Source: Pedobacter punctiformis (GTDB taxonomy: Bacteria; Bacteroidota; Bacteroidia; Sphingobacteriales; Sphingobacteriaceae). Taken from it: DNA of 64,000 nucleotides. The notes beneath the pieces are model-generated. The model ran no database searches. It was not told where the DNA came from and was given only the letters and a program-made list of their open reading frames with translations. The stretch is from positions 1 to 64,000 of the forward strand of contig NZ_JAPWGM010000007.1 of the NCBI RefSeq assembly GCF_027213715.1. Reading direction: 5' to 3'. This document shows, piece by piece, positions 25,214-34,012 of this stretch (the stretch's first letter is position 1; every line of letters begins with the position of its first letter). The position numbers and the translations under genes are program-made.

Positions 25214-28200
25214 ATGAATAAAATTGCATTATTAGTTCTTGGTTTTATTTTTATTCTGTCAAATCGTGCTCTCAGTCAAAATATTTCTAATGAGGGTACC
25301 GATTTTTGGACTGTATTTCCAACTCACGTAGAAAGCGCATCAAACGCTCTTGCAAAAATCAGGATTTACGTTACTTCAAAAACTACATCAGAAGTTACTG
25401 TAAGCTGTGGAGTTTATACCAGTCCGGCAACAACAATACCTGCAAATACCAGGGTTCCGTTTGATATTCCAAGAACCAATGCATACATAGATTTAAGTGA
25501 GCAAAATACCATTTTACCCAATAGAGGAATTCATATTAAAGTAACTGACGGTAAACCAAAGGTTTCTGTTTATGCACATATTTATGCAGGAGCACGTTCT
25601 GCTGCAACCTTAGTTTTACCTTTTGAAACGTTAGGGCAAAATTATTACTCCGTTAATTATACTCAATTGGCTAATGGGAACAATTATCTGGCTGTAGTTG
25701 CCGTTGAAGAAAATACATCTATTATTATCCACGAAAAAAATGGCAATTTGATTCATAAAACATTGACTAATATAGGTGATGTTTATGAATATGTATCCGG
25801 ATTAAATGATTTAACAGGGGTATATGTAGAGACAGATGCCAGCACTTCATCCTGTAAAAGATTTGCGGCCTTTTCAGGTACATCTAATACTGCAATTGGG
25901 GATTGCTCTTTGTTAAGAGGATCTGATCCACTCTATCAGCAATTATATGCTATTTCAAGTCTGGGAAAAACCTATGGAGTTGCGCCATTTCATAACCAAT
26001 CTTATTTTTACCGGGCACTTGCTGTAGTTGACAATACTAAAATTTATCAGGACGGTGCTTTAGTTGCTACTTTAAACAAGGGCGATTTCTTTACTTCTCC
26101 ACGATTGGCTTCCGGTGTTTTTGTAACGGGAGACCAAAACTTTTTACTGGCTCAATATATGTATTCTGCTAGTTGTGCAAACCCAAGTGGAGGAGCAGTA
26201 CCCTATGGAGACCCTGATATGGTGATCTTGAATTCTGTTGAGTTTAACATTAATAATATAACCGTTTTCTCCTCCAATGATGAAAGAATTTTTGAGAAGT
26301 ATATTAATGTTTTAATTAAAACCAATCAAACCGCTTCTTTTAAAATTAATAATACTGTCCCTCTTGCTACCTGGATACCATTAAATGGTAATCCATTATT
26401 CTCCTATGCACAAATTGCAGTTTCTGATGAAAACTTAACGCTAACCGCAAACGACGGTTTTAATGCAATTGCATATGGATATGGTGATTTTGAATCTTAT
26501 GCCTATTCTGCCGGCACCAATTTGGCTTCAAATAACTATCTAACGGTTATAAACGAATCAAGTAATGAGGAAAGTGCTAATGGTTGCGTAAATCAGGCCA
26601 GCGATTTTAAAGTGAATTTACCCTATGAAGCAGATCAGATTACCTGGTCTTTGGATGGAGAAACTCCGCTCGTATCCGGATCTAATCCTCCGCACGAAGT
26701 GAAAGTAATTAACGGGCAAACCACTTATGTATATAAATATCCCAATACACTAACTTTTACGTCTCCAGGTCAGCACAGATTTGTTGTAACGGCACATGTA
26801 CCACAAAACGTATCCAGTTGTCAAAGTGGAGATTTAACAACAAATTATATATTTAACATTTATGAATTGCCTACGGCAGATTTTGAACCCGTAACTTTAA
26901 GCTGCGAAACAAACGAAATAACCTTTATAGATAAAAGTGATCCTCATACCACTGATTTTGGGATTACAAGCTGGTTGTGGGATTTTGGTGATGGTACTGC
27001 ACCTTCAACAGCGCAAAACCCCAAACATACTTATACCCATGAAGGCACATATTCCGTAAAATTATCTGTAAAATCCGGAATGCTCTGTTCTTCTGATGTT
27101 TTTAGTCAGGATGTTGTGGTGAGCCCATTACCGGTTTCAAATTTTACCAGTCTGGCAAAAGCATGTATCAATACCAGTTATTTAATTACGGATCAATCTA
27201 CCATAAGCAGTTTAAAAAGTCCAAATAAAATTGTAAAGTGGCACTGGGATTTTGGCGATGGTTCAGCGCCGGTTGATAAAACCGATGGAACACCTTTTAA
27301 TTATACGTTTACCACTTTGGGTGACAAGGTCATCACTTTAACAACAACTTCTGAAAAGGGTTGTGTAAGTACACCTTTTCAAAAAAGAATTATAGTATTT
27401 GATTTGCCTCAGGCCAATTTTACCTTGCCAGATATTTGCTCTGCCGATGTCGCGGCAACTTTTATTAATACTTCAACAAATGCAACAGATGCAAGCGGAG
27501 GATTTACTTATAAATGGGATTTTGGAGATCCGGCAAATGCCAGCACAAATACGTCGACAACAAAAGATGGCAGGCACCAGTATATTAGCCCGGGGCCTTA
27601 TACTGTAACTTTAACCATAACCAACAGTAATGGATGCGAGTCTGTAAGTACGCAGTCATTTGTCGTTAACGGAAGGGTGGATGTTGCAGATTTTACGGTT
27701 CATAACCCTGATAATTTATGCAGCAATGCCGATGTGGTTATAACCAGCGGGTTTACAGCTTTAGTTGGTAAAATTGTTAAAATTGAAATTTATAAGGATT
27801 ATAAGGCAGGAGAGGCAAACGAGATCACAAAAACAATTTTATATCCAAATAACACAGATAATATTAATTTATCTTATGACTCATTTGGTGGAACGGCATC
27901 AAAGACTTATACAATCAGAATTGTTGGTTACACCGGAGATAATAGTCTTTGTATTAAGGAGGTAACAAAAGAAATTACGTTGAAACCTGCTCCGCAAATT
28001 GTTTTTGACGATATTCAATCGATATGTGAAAATCAAGGTTCAGTAATGATTACACAAGCGAATGAAACATCCGGTTTTGCTGGCCATGGCGAATATAGCA
28101 GTGATGGGAATGGAATGTCGGCGGATGGAACATATGATCCAAAAGCCGCTGGTGTAGGTTCGCACAATATTACTTACACTTATATAGGTGATAATGATTG

Positions 28201-28738
28201 CAGCTCTTCCATTACAAAAAGCATACAGGTTTTTAAATCGCCGACGGCGGATGCAGGTAATACACTTTATATTTTAGCCGGCGGAGAAATCAGGATACCT
28301 GCAACAGCTGAAGGCTCAAATCTGACTTATAAATGGACCCCTGCAGCAGGGTTGAATAATGATGCTGTTTTGAACCCCATAGCTTCTCCTGATCAGGATA
28401 CTCAGTATAAACTCGATGTGCTTACCGATGAAGGATGCCCGGCAACAAGCTATGTGTTGATTAAAGTATTGCAGGCTTTAAATCCTCCAAATGCATTTTC
28501 TCCAAATGGCGATAATGTTAATGATGTTTGGACAATAAATTATTTAGATAGCTATCCTAATGCTACCGTTGAGGTTTTTAACAGAAATGGAAGCCGTGTT
28601 TTCTTTAGTAATGGATATAAAGTGCCTTTTGATGGAAACTATCAAAATGAACCACTTCCTGTAGGTGTTTATTATTACCTTATAAACCCAAGGAATGGAA
28701 GAAAAACAATAAATGGACCACTTACAATAATCAGATAA
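25214..28738 (+). CDS. Large T9SS-exported adhesin: IgGFc-binding-like N-terminus, PKD domains, type B sorting domain
   Basis: 1174 residues with a signal peptide (MNKIALLVLGFIFILSNRALSQ). Residues about 25-440 (GTDFWTVFPTHVE ... LRGSDPLYQQLYAISS) match the IgGFc-binding-protein N-terminal family. Three PKD-like domains follow with the WDFGDG signature (SWLWDFGDG, WHWDFGDGS, YKWDFGDP) and further Ig-like stretches. The last ~85 residues (PPNAFSPNGDNVNDVW ... EVFNRNGSRVF ... GPLTIIR) are the gliding-motility C-terminal type B sorting domain. It is probably a surface adhesin exported by T9SS. A PorP/SprF gene starts 2 bp after the stop, so the pair is an operon. The adhesin's ligand is unknown. 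Confidence 0.92.
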   Translation: MNKIALLVLGFIFILSNRALSQNISNEGTDFWTVFPTHVESASNALAKIRIYVTSKTTSEVTVSCGVYTSPATTIPANTRVPFDIPRTNAYIDLSEQNTILPNRGIHIKVTDGKPKVSVYAHIYAGARSAATLVLPFETLGQNYYSVNYTQLANGNNYLAVVAVEENTSIIIHEKNGNLIHKTLTNIGDVYEYVSGLNDLTGVYVETDASTSSCKRFAAFSGTSNTAIGDCSLLRGSDPLYQQLYAISSLGKTYGVAPFHNQSYFYRALAVVDNTKIYQDGALVATLNKGDFFTSPRLASGVFVTGDQNFLLAQYMYSASCANPSGGAVPYGDPDMVILNSVEFNINNITVFSSNDERIFEKYINVLIKTNQTASFKINNTVPLATWIPLNGNPLFSYAQIAVSDENLTLTANDGFNAIAYGYGDFESYAYSAGTNLASNNYLTVINESSNEESANGCVNQASDFKVNLPYEADQITWSLDGETPLVSGSNPPHEVKVINGQTTYVYKYPNTLTFTSPGQHRFVVTAHVPQNVSSCQSGDLTTNYIFNIYELPTADFEPVTLSCETNEITFIDKSDPHTTDFGITSWLWDFGDGTAPSTAQNPKHTYTHEGTYSVKLSVKSGMLCSSDVFSQDVVVSPLPVSNFTSLAKACINTSYLITDQSTISSLKSPNKIVKWHWDFGDGSAPVDKTDGTPFNYTFTTLGDKVITLTTTSEKGCVSTPFQKRIIVFDLPQANFTLPDICSADVAATFINTSTNATDASGGFTYKWDFGDPANASTNTSTTKDGRHQYISPGPYTVTLTITNSNGCESVSTQSFVVNGRVDVADFTVHNPDNLCSNADVVITSGFTALVGKIVKIEIYKDYKAGEANEITKTILYPNNTDNINLSYDSFGGTASKTYTIRIVGYTGDNSLCIKEVTKEITLKPAPQIVFDDIQSICENQGSVMITQANETSGFAGHGEYSSDGNGMSADGTYDPKAAGVGSHNITYTYIGDNDCSSSITKSIQVFKSPTADAGNTLYILAGGEIRIPATAEGSNLTYKWTPAAGLNNDAVLNPIASPDQDTQYKLDVLTDEGCPATSYVLIKVLQALNPPNAFSPNGDNVNDVWTINYLDSYPNATVEVFNRNGSRVFFSNGYKVPFDGNYQNEPLPVGVYYYLINPRNGRKTINGPLTIIR

Positions 28739-28740
28739 AA

Positions 28741-29754
28741 TTGAAAAAATATACATTAATATTTCCATTCTTGATTATGTATTTTTCAGGTTTTGCCCAA
28801 CAGAAACCTCAATATACTCAATATATTTTTAATCAGTATTTGCTTAATCCTGCACTGTCAGGCATTGAGAATTATATCGACTTTAAAATGGGTTACCGTA
28901 AGCAATGGGCTGGCATAAATGATGCACCGCAAACCTCATTTGTATCTGCTAACTGGGCACTGGGAAATAATCAGCTGTGGAGTAACGCCCTGACTTCTTT
29001 TCCGGAGCAAACCGGAAGCCCAATGGATCGTAATTATATGCAAAACTACATGTCTTCGCCATCGCACCACGGAATGGGCGTTACAGCAGTTTTAGATAAA
29101 ACAGGGCCATTATCCCGTTTGGATGTAAATGTTACGTATGCTTACCATTTGCAATTAAACAGTGATTTTAACTTATCGGCAGGAGTTGGTGCAGGGCTTT
29201 CCAGTATATCTCTGGACATTAATGCCTTAACTTTTAATAATCCAACTGATCCGTCTATTCCGAGGGTTTGGTCAAACCAATTAAAACCTGATCTGAATAT
29301 TGGATTGTGGTTGTACGGGGCCAGGTTATTTGCAGGTATTTCAGCACAGCAAATTCTGCCTCAAAAGCTAAACCTAACAAACGATAATGCTTATAATAAA
29401 GGTAAAGAAGTACCACACTATTTTGCTACCGCTGGTTATAAGTTTTTTGTAGATGACGAAATTGCGACGATTCCTTCTATAATGGTTAAATATGTGCAAC
29501 CTGCACCGGTTTCTGTAGATTTAAATGTGAAGTTTGCTTTTAAAGATAAAGTTTGGCTGGGTGGAAGTTATCGCAAAGACGACTCTTTTTCTGCAATGGC
29601 CGGATTTAATATCGGGAAAATGGTGAATTTGACCTATTCTTATGATTTTACAACTTCAGAGCTAAATCAGGTTAGTAATGGCAGTCACGAAATTGTATTA
29701 GGCCTGTTGCTAAACAATATTTATAAAGTACCTTCCTATATAAAAATGTGGTAG
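28741..29754 (+). CDS. PorP/SprF family membrane protein (TTG start)
   Basis: 337 residues. The TTG at 28741 is taken as start because the signal peptide KKYTLIFPFLIMYFSGFAQQ begins directly with it; the next ATG (residue 14) would destroy the signal. The mature start QKPQYTQYIFNQYLLNPALS and YRKQWAGIN are PorP/SprF hallmarks. It follows the T9SS adhesin gene by 2 bp and is its likely export or anchoring partner. Unlike the 1.4-kb locus, no OmpA gene follows. Confidence 0.92.
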   Translation: MKKYTLIFPFLIMYFSGFAQQKPQYTQYIFNQYLLNPALSGIENYIDFKMGYRKQWAGINDAPQTSFVSANWALGNNQLWSNALTSFPEQTGSPMDRNYMQNYMSSPSHHGMGVTAVLDKTGPLSRLDVNVTYAYHLQLNSDFNLSAGVGAGLSSISLDINALTFNNPTDPSIPRVWSNQLKPDLNIGLWLYGARLFAGISAQQILPQKLNLTNDNAYNKGKEVPHYFATAGYKFFVDDEIATIPSIMVKYVQPAPVSVDLNVKFAFKDKVWLGGSYRKDDSFSAMAGFNIGKMVNLTYSYDFTTSELNQVSNGSHEIVLGLLLNNIYKVPSYIKMW

Positions 29755-29812
29755 TTCAGCTATTGGCTAACAATTTTTAGCAAACCGCTAACCATCAATT
29801 GAAAACGATTGA

Positions 29813-31285
29813 TTAAAGTTCCTTTCTTAACCTGGCAACAGGAATATTCATTTGCTCACGATATTTTGCAACCGTTCTCCTGGCAATGTTATATCCTCTG
29901 TCTTTTAAAATTTCAGTTAATTTTTCATCTGCAAGTGGTTTGCGCTTATCTTCATTTCCAATACAGTCTTCCAGAATTTTTTTAACCTCTTTGTTGGAAA
30001 CCTCTTCACCGTTTTCTGTCTGAATGGCTTCAGAGAAGAAAGATTTTAATAAAAATGTCCCAAATTCTGTTTGTACATATTTTGAGTTGGCAACCCTCGA
30101 TACTGTTGAGATGTCCATATCAATTTTATCGGCAATATCCTTTAAAATCATAGGGCGCATTTTGCGTTCATCAGCTGTTAAAAAATATTCGTACTGATAG
30201 TGCATAATGGCATTCATGGTTTTAAGCAAAGTTTGCTGTCTCTGCTTAATTGCATCAATAAACCATTTAGCCGAATCTAATTTTTGCTTAACAAATTGTA
30301 CCGCCTCTTTCAGTTTTTTATCCTTAGAAGAAGCTTTATCGTAGTGCTCAAACATTTCCTGGTAAGACCTGCTTACTTTAAGTTCGGGAGCATTTTTTGA
30401 ATTTAAGGTTAATATCAAGATGCCATCATTATTACTGATGTGAAAATCAGGAATAATTTGCATCTGTTTGGTTGTAACCTGATTCGCATCACCCGGTTTA
30501 GGGTTTAAACGCAAAATTTCATTTACAACTTCTTTCAACTCTTCACTATCCAACCCTAAACTTTTTTCAAGTTTATCGTAATGTTTACGGGTAAATTCAT
30601 CCAGATAGTTCTCTACAATATTAATGGCTTTAACAATGATCGGATTTTGAACATCCTTTCTTTTCAATTGTATAAGCAAACATTCTTTTAAATCTCTTGC
30701 ACCAATTCCGGGAGGATCGAAACTTTGAATCAGCTTTAACATTTCCAATACGTCCTCTTCTTCAACCATCACATTTTGAGAAAATGCCAAATCGTCAATC
30801 ATCGAACTTAAAGGACGACGTAAATAGCCATCATCATCTAAACTGCCAATAATTTGCTTACCCACTACAAAATCCTCGTCAGATAGAGGGATAAGGTCTA
30901 ATTGTTCCTGTAAACTTTCAAAAAATGTACTTTCAATGGCTATTGGAGTTTCCTTTTTTTCTTCGTCATCGTCGCCATTATTGTAATTGGTACTGTAATC
31001 GTTGGTGCTGTCATCCTGTAAATAATCATCTACATTAAACTCGTCCATGCTGGTATCTTCAGAGGATTGTTCGTAATCATCCGGACCATCATTTAAATCG
31101 TCATATTCGCCCTTTGGTTCATCCTGAGTCATTAAACTAGGATCTTCAAGAGCGGGGTTCTCTTCCAGTTCTTCTTTAATCCGGGTATCTAAAGCAACAG
31201 TCGGCACTTGCAACAACTTTATAAATTGTATTTGTTGCGGTGATAACTTTTGTAATAATTTTTGTTGTAAATGTTGCTTTAGCAT
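29813..31285 (-). CDS. rpoN: RNA polymerase sigma-54 factor
   Basis: 490 residues from the ATG at 31285 (MLKQHLQQKLLQKLSPQQIQ). The upstream TTG at 31309 belongs to a TATTTTTG promoter box. Region I is Gln/Leu-rich (about 1-50), region II is acidic with long Asp/Glu runs (about 50-115), then come the core-binding and DNA-binding domains. The C-terminal RpoN box ARRTVAKYRE (within NIARRTVAKYREQMN) recognises the -24/-12 promoter. Sigma-54 needs enhancer-binding ATPase activators; none is encoded in this window. Confidence 0.95.
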   Translation of the reverse strand: MLKQHLQQKLLQKLSPQQIQFIKLLQVPTVALDTRIKEELEENPALEDPSLMTQDEPKGEYDDLNDGPDDYEQSSEDTSMDEFNVDDYLQDDSTNDYSTNYNNGDDDEEKKETPIAIESTFFESLQEQLDLIPLSDEDFVVGKQIIGSLDDDGYLRRPLSSMIDDLAFSQNVMVEEEDVLEMLKLIQSFDPPGIGARDLKECLLIQLKRKDVQNPIIVKAINIVENYLDEFTRKHYDKLEKSLGLDSEELKEVVNEILRLNPKPGDANQVTTKQMQIIPDFHISNNDGILILTLNSKNAPELKVSRSYQEMFEHYDKASSKDKKLKEAVQFVKQKLDSAKWFIDAIKQRQQTLLKTMNAIMHYQYEYFLTADERKMRPMILKDIADKIDMDISTVSRVANSKYVQTEFGTFLLKSFFSEAIQTENGEEVSNKEVKKILEDCIGNEDKRKPLADEKLTEILKDRGYNIARRTVAKYREQMNIPVARLRKEL

Positions 31286-31306
31286 AGTTAAATTAAAAGT
31301 ATTTCG

Positions 31307-31314
31307 CAAAAATA
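31307..31314 (-). promoter_or_regulatory. -7 promoter box for rpoN
   Basis: Minus strand TATTTTTG, matching TAnnTTTG, 22 nt before the rpoN ATG. No TTTG box is seen at 17-20 nt upstream. Its TTG had been read as a start codon. Confidence 0.4.
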
Positions 31315-31389
31315 AACAAATGATCTCAGATATTCCTCAGAATTAATCTAAATGCTTTCGATATGATTGGTTAAAATATTTTTTAAACG

Positions 31390-31420
31390 TTTGTAATCAA
31401 TTTTATGTTTGTTACTTTCG
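31390..31420 (+). promoter_or_regulatory. Promoter for mscL
   Basis: TTTG (31390-31393) and TACTTTCG (31413-31420), spacer 19 nt, one mismatch in the -7 box. The start codon is 27 nt downstream. Confidence 0.6.
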
Positions 31421-31446
31421 TAAATAAATTGATAAAAAACTAAACT

Positions 31447-31836
31447 ATGGGATTTGTAAAAGAATTTAAAGATTTTGCTATAAAAGGCAATGTCATCGAT
31501 TTGGCTGTCGGTGTAATTATTGGTGCTGCATTTGGAAAAATTGTAAGCTCATTGGTAGAAGATATTATTACTCCAGCTGTATTAGGGCCTGCACTTAAAG
31601 CAGCAGGACTAGAAGATCTGAATAAACTGACCATTGCTGGCACAGCAATTAAGTATGGTAACTTTTTATCACAATTAATTTCATTTATTATTGTTGCTTT
31701 AGTTTTATTCGTCATTATTAAAGCAGTTAATAAAACGAAAAAGAAAGAAGTAGAAGCACCAGCTGCTGATCCGGTTCCAACTAAAGAAGAAATTTTGTTG
31801 ACCGAAATTAGAGACGTACTTAAGGCGAAAGCTTAA
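31447..31836 (+). CDS. mscL: Large-conductance mechanosensitive channel MscL
   Basis: 129 residues, the normal MscL size. The N-terminal amphipathic helix and TM1 (FKDFAIKGNVIDLAVGVIIG, AFGKIVSSLVEDIITP) are textbook. A short periplasmic loop and TM2 (FLSQLISFIIVALVLFVI) are followed by a charged cytoplasmic helix (KEEILLTEIRDVL). The homopentamer opens under membrane tension to release solutes during hypo-osmotic shock. It is a single-gene transcription unit with promoter and hairpin. Confidence 0.97.
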   Translation: MGFVKEFKDFAIKGNVIDLAVGVIIGAAFGKIVSSLVEDIITPAVLGPALKAAGLEDLNKLTIAGTAIKYGNFLSQLISFIIVALVLFVIIKAVNKTKKKEVEAPAADPVPTKEEILLTEIRDVLKAKA

Positions 31837-31849
31837 TTCATAATTTTTG

Positions 31850-31881
31850 TAACGATAAAGATGCTCCCGGCTTTATCGTTA
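31850..31881. terminator. Hairpin between mscL and the ChaN-like gene
   Basis: Arms 31850-31860 and 31871-31881 (taacgataaag / ctttatcgtta) are perfect 11-bp complements with a 10-nt loop. The T-tract is weak on both strands, so the terminator is probable but may act in both directions. Confidence 0.65.
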
Positions 31882-31888
31882 CCTTAAT

Positions 31889-32761
31889 TTAAAAACTTCT
31901 CTTTACTCCAGGGTCGGTAAGGATAATGTAATCACCAAGATTAGAGAATTTATTCCAGTCAGGATGATCAAATCCTGCGTCAGAGAATGAACTAATATTT
32001 AATGTGCGTAATTTTGGGGCATACTTTTGTAGCTTGGCCGCTGTTCCAAGTTTTTCATCACTATGGAAACGTCCGTTTAATTGCAAAACTTTAAAACCTT
32101 TATTTTCTTTTAAAAACTTGGCAATAGACCAGGCCATAGTTGCATCCCAAAGATTTTGGGTTTGATAAATTTTCATGGTTCCCATACTGTGGCCACCTAA
32201 AGTCTCTATAAATTTTTCGTTATATCTTCCTTCAGCCGTATCAATTGGTAATGGAGGTAAAAACTGTACTGATGTTTTAGGTAAGCTTTTTAATGCAGAT
32301 AATCCATCTTTTGTTACGGCATTGCTATACCTTGTTGCTGCATTTGCACCAATAACAGTTAAATTATTTTGTTTGGCATATTCAATCATTGGTTTATAGT
32401 CTTTATAGTTGCCCCAGGCTCTGCTTTCCTTAATAAAGTTCTTTTCCGAAATTGACCCGGCAATATATTCATTTATAACCGGCTGAACATCCGTGTGAAA
32501 CATTTCCATGGTTAGAGCCGTTTGTTTAGGGTATTTCTCATTGAGTTTTTTAAATAATTCTGCTTCCAGATAATGCCCGATAGAATCATTATGATCTTCA
32601 CCAAAAAATAAAACGTCTGCTTTAGCCATATCCGAAACAATGTTTTCGAGGGTAATGATTTGGTGTTTTTTAACATCATATATTTTATAATGTACACTAA
32701 TATCCTGTGCGTAAAGCCCAACTGGAACTATAAAACTGATGATCAATAATAGAAATTTCAT
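31889..32761 (-). CDS. ChaN-like exported protein
   Basis: 290 residues with a signal peptide (MKFLLLIISFIVPVGLYAQ). The body matches the ChaN domain: VLFFGEDHNDSIGHYLEAEL, TMEMFHTDVQPVINEYIAG and LQLNGRFHSD. The ChaN/Tiki (TraB) superfamily has conserved Glu/His pairs, and ChaN of Campylobacter binds haem and is iron-regulated. The protein is probably in the periplasm or anchored to the outer membrane; the signal ends in AQ without a lipobox. An iron or haem role is known for the family, but no iron regulator or transporter adjoins here. Confidence 0.82.
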   Translation of the reverse strand: MKFLLLIISFIVPVGLYAQDISVHYKIYDVKKHQIITLENIVSDMAKADVLFFGEDHNDSIGHYLEAELFKKLNEKYPKQTALTMEMFHTDVQPVINEYIAGSISEKNFIKESRAWGNYKDYKPMIEYAKQNNLTVIGANAATRYSNAVTKDGLSALKSLPKTSVQFLPPLPIDTAEGRYNEKFIETLGGHSMGTMKIYQTQNLWDATMAWSIAKFLKENKGFKVLQLNGRFHSDEKLGTAAKLQKYAPKLRTLNISSFSDAGFDHPDWNKFSNLGDYIILTDPGVKRSF

Positions 32762-32864
32762 GACCTCAAAATAGTAAAATAATTTTCACCGATGAAATCA
32801 GTCGATTTACCGCCGTTTGTTTAAGTCTTACGGATAACGCCTCGCGTAATCTGTAGTTTATAAA

Positions 32865-32872
32865 TACATTTG
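32865..32872 (+). promoter_or_regulatory. -7 promoter box of the LiaF-like operon
   Basis: TACATTTG fits TAnnTTTG exactly. No clear TTTG partner is seen. The expected start site (about 32877-32879) leaves only a few bases before the ATG at 32881, which favours the ATG at 32893. Confidence 0.5.
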
Positions 32873-32892
32873 AATATTAAATGATTGCACAA

Positions 32893-33660
32893 ATGGAAAA
32901 TTCAAATAATAATAATAATTCAGGCAGGGCATTAAGTGGTTTGATAATCGTTTTTGTTGGGCTGGCTTTCCTGTTGAATAACATAGGGATGGGGCTACCA
33001 CATTGGGTGTTCAGCTGGCATACACTTTTACTGATAATCGGTATCTTTATCGGGATTAGACGTCAATTTAGAGGCGCAGGATGGCTGATTATGGTCTTAA
33101 TTGGCGGATATTTTACCTTAGATGATATCGCTGGAATAGATTTTGATTTTTCTAAATATGCTTTAGGAATAGGCTTAGTTATTTTGGGCGGATTTCTGAT
33201 TTTCAGACCTAAATATTCTTTTAAAAACAGAGGCAGGTTCAGAGATCGTTTCAACCAAGAGTTTAATGATCCTAATGCAGATACAGGAACTTCTCAAAAC
33301 CTGGATCAGGATATTAATAACAATGATGTTATAGAGGTAGTTTCTGTTTTCGGCGGCAGTCATCAAACCGTTTATTCAAAAAACTTTAGAGGAGGAGATA
33401 TTACAGCTGTTTTTGGAGGCGCAGATATCAATTTAACCCAAGCCGACTTTAATAATACAGTTAAACTTGATGTAACCGCAGTTTTTGGCGGTATAAAATT
33501 AGTAGTTCCACAAAACTGGGCAATCAAATCAAATGTAACAGCCATTTTTGGTAGTGTGGAAGATAAAAGATCTCATGTGATGCCACAAGGAGAGATTCAA
33601 AAAACGCTGGTTTTAGATGGTACAGCAATGTTTGGAGGGATCGAGATAAAAAGTTTTTAA
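32893..33660 (+). CDS. LiaF-like membrane protein (DUF5668 plus cell-wall-active antibiotic response domain)
   Basis: 255 residues from the ATG at 32893; an ATG at 32881 is also in frame. Four membrane helices at about 15-105 (SGLIIVFVGLAFLLNNIG; GWLIMVLIGGYFTLD; GIGLVILGGFLIF) form the DUF5668-type N-terminus. After a disordered acidic linker, a beta-sheet domain with repeated VFGG motifs (SVFGGS, AVFGGADINL, AVFGGIKLVVP, AIFGSVED, AMFGGIEI) matches the LiaF C-terminal domain. In Firmicutes LiaF inhibits the LiaRS envelope-stress system. Here the gene leads an operon with a histidine kinase and a LytTR regulator, which suggests a comparable sensor-modulator role. That role is inferred. Confidence 0.8.
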   Translation: MENSNNNNNSGRALSGLIIVFVGLAFLLNNIGMGLPHWVFSWHTLLLIIGIFIGIRRQFRGAGWLIMVLIGGYFTLDDIAGIDFDFSKYALGIGLVILGGFLIFRPKYSFKNRGRFRDRFNQEFNDPNADTGTSQNLDQDINNNDVIEVVSVFGGSHQTVYSKNFRGGDITAVFGGADINLTQADFNNTVKLDVTAVFGGIKLVVPQNWAIKSNVTAIFGSVEDKRSHVMPQGEIQKTLVLDGTAMFGGIEIKSF

Positions 33661-33670
33661 ATCCTTAGCA

Positions 33671-34006
33671 ATGAAATGGTTCGCAGTAAATTATGTTTAC
33701 CAAATTATATGTGGAGAAGGTAAACACACACCTCAGTTTAATGAGCAAATACGGCTGATTAAAGAAATTGATATTAAAAGTGCTTTTAAAAAAGCAAAGA
33801 TGCTGGCGACAGAATACAACAGTTCGTTTAAAAATTTTTTAAATGAAAACGTAATCTGGGAGTTTGTAGGGGTAGGTGGAATTGCTGAGATCGTTGAACC
33901 TGGAGAAGGCGTAGAAATAAGTTCGGTAATTTTAGAACCTGTATCGGTTAAAGATTACCTTGAAAAAATAAAGCACAGAAATAAATTGCTAACAGAAACT
34001 AACTAA
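33671..34006 (+). CDS. DUF4288 family protein
   Basis: 111 residues, soluble, matching the DUF4288 pattern (KWFAVNYVYQIICGEGKH ... PQFNEQIRLI). Function unknown. It lies 10 bp after the LiaF-like gene and 6 bp before the kinase start, so it is embedded in the operon and may adapt or modulate the signalling proteins. Confidence 0.75.
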   Translation: MKWFAVNYVYQIICGEGKHTPQFNEQIRLIKEIDIKSAFKKAKMLATEYNSSFKNFLNENVIWEFVGVGGIAEIVEPGEGVEISSVILEPVSVKDYLEKIKHRNKLLTETN

Positions 34007-34012
34007 ACAGCT

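Noticed and set aside
25035-25229. Minus-strand ORF overlapping the start of the adhesin
   Set aside because: Overlaps the signal-peptide start and lies in AT-rich intergenic sequence; no coding features.
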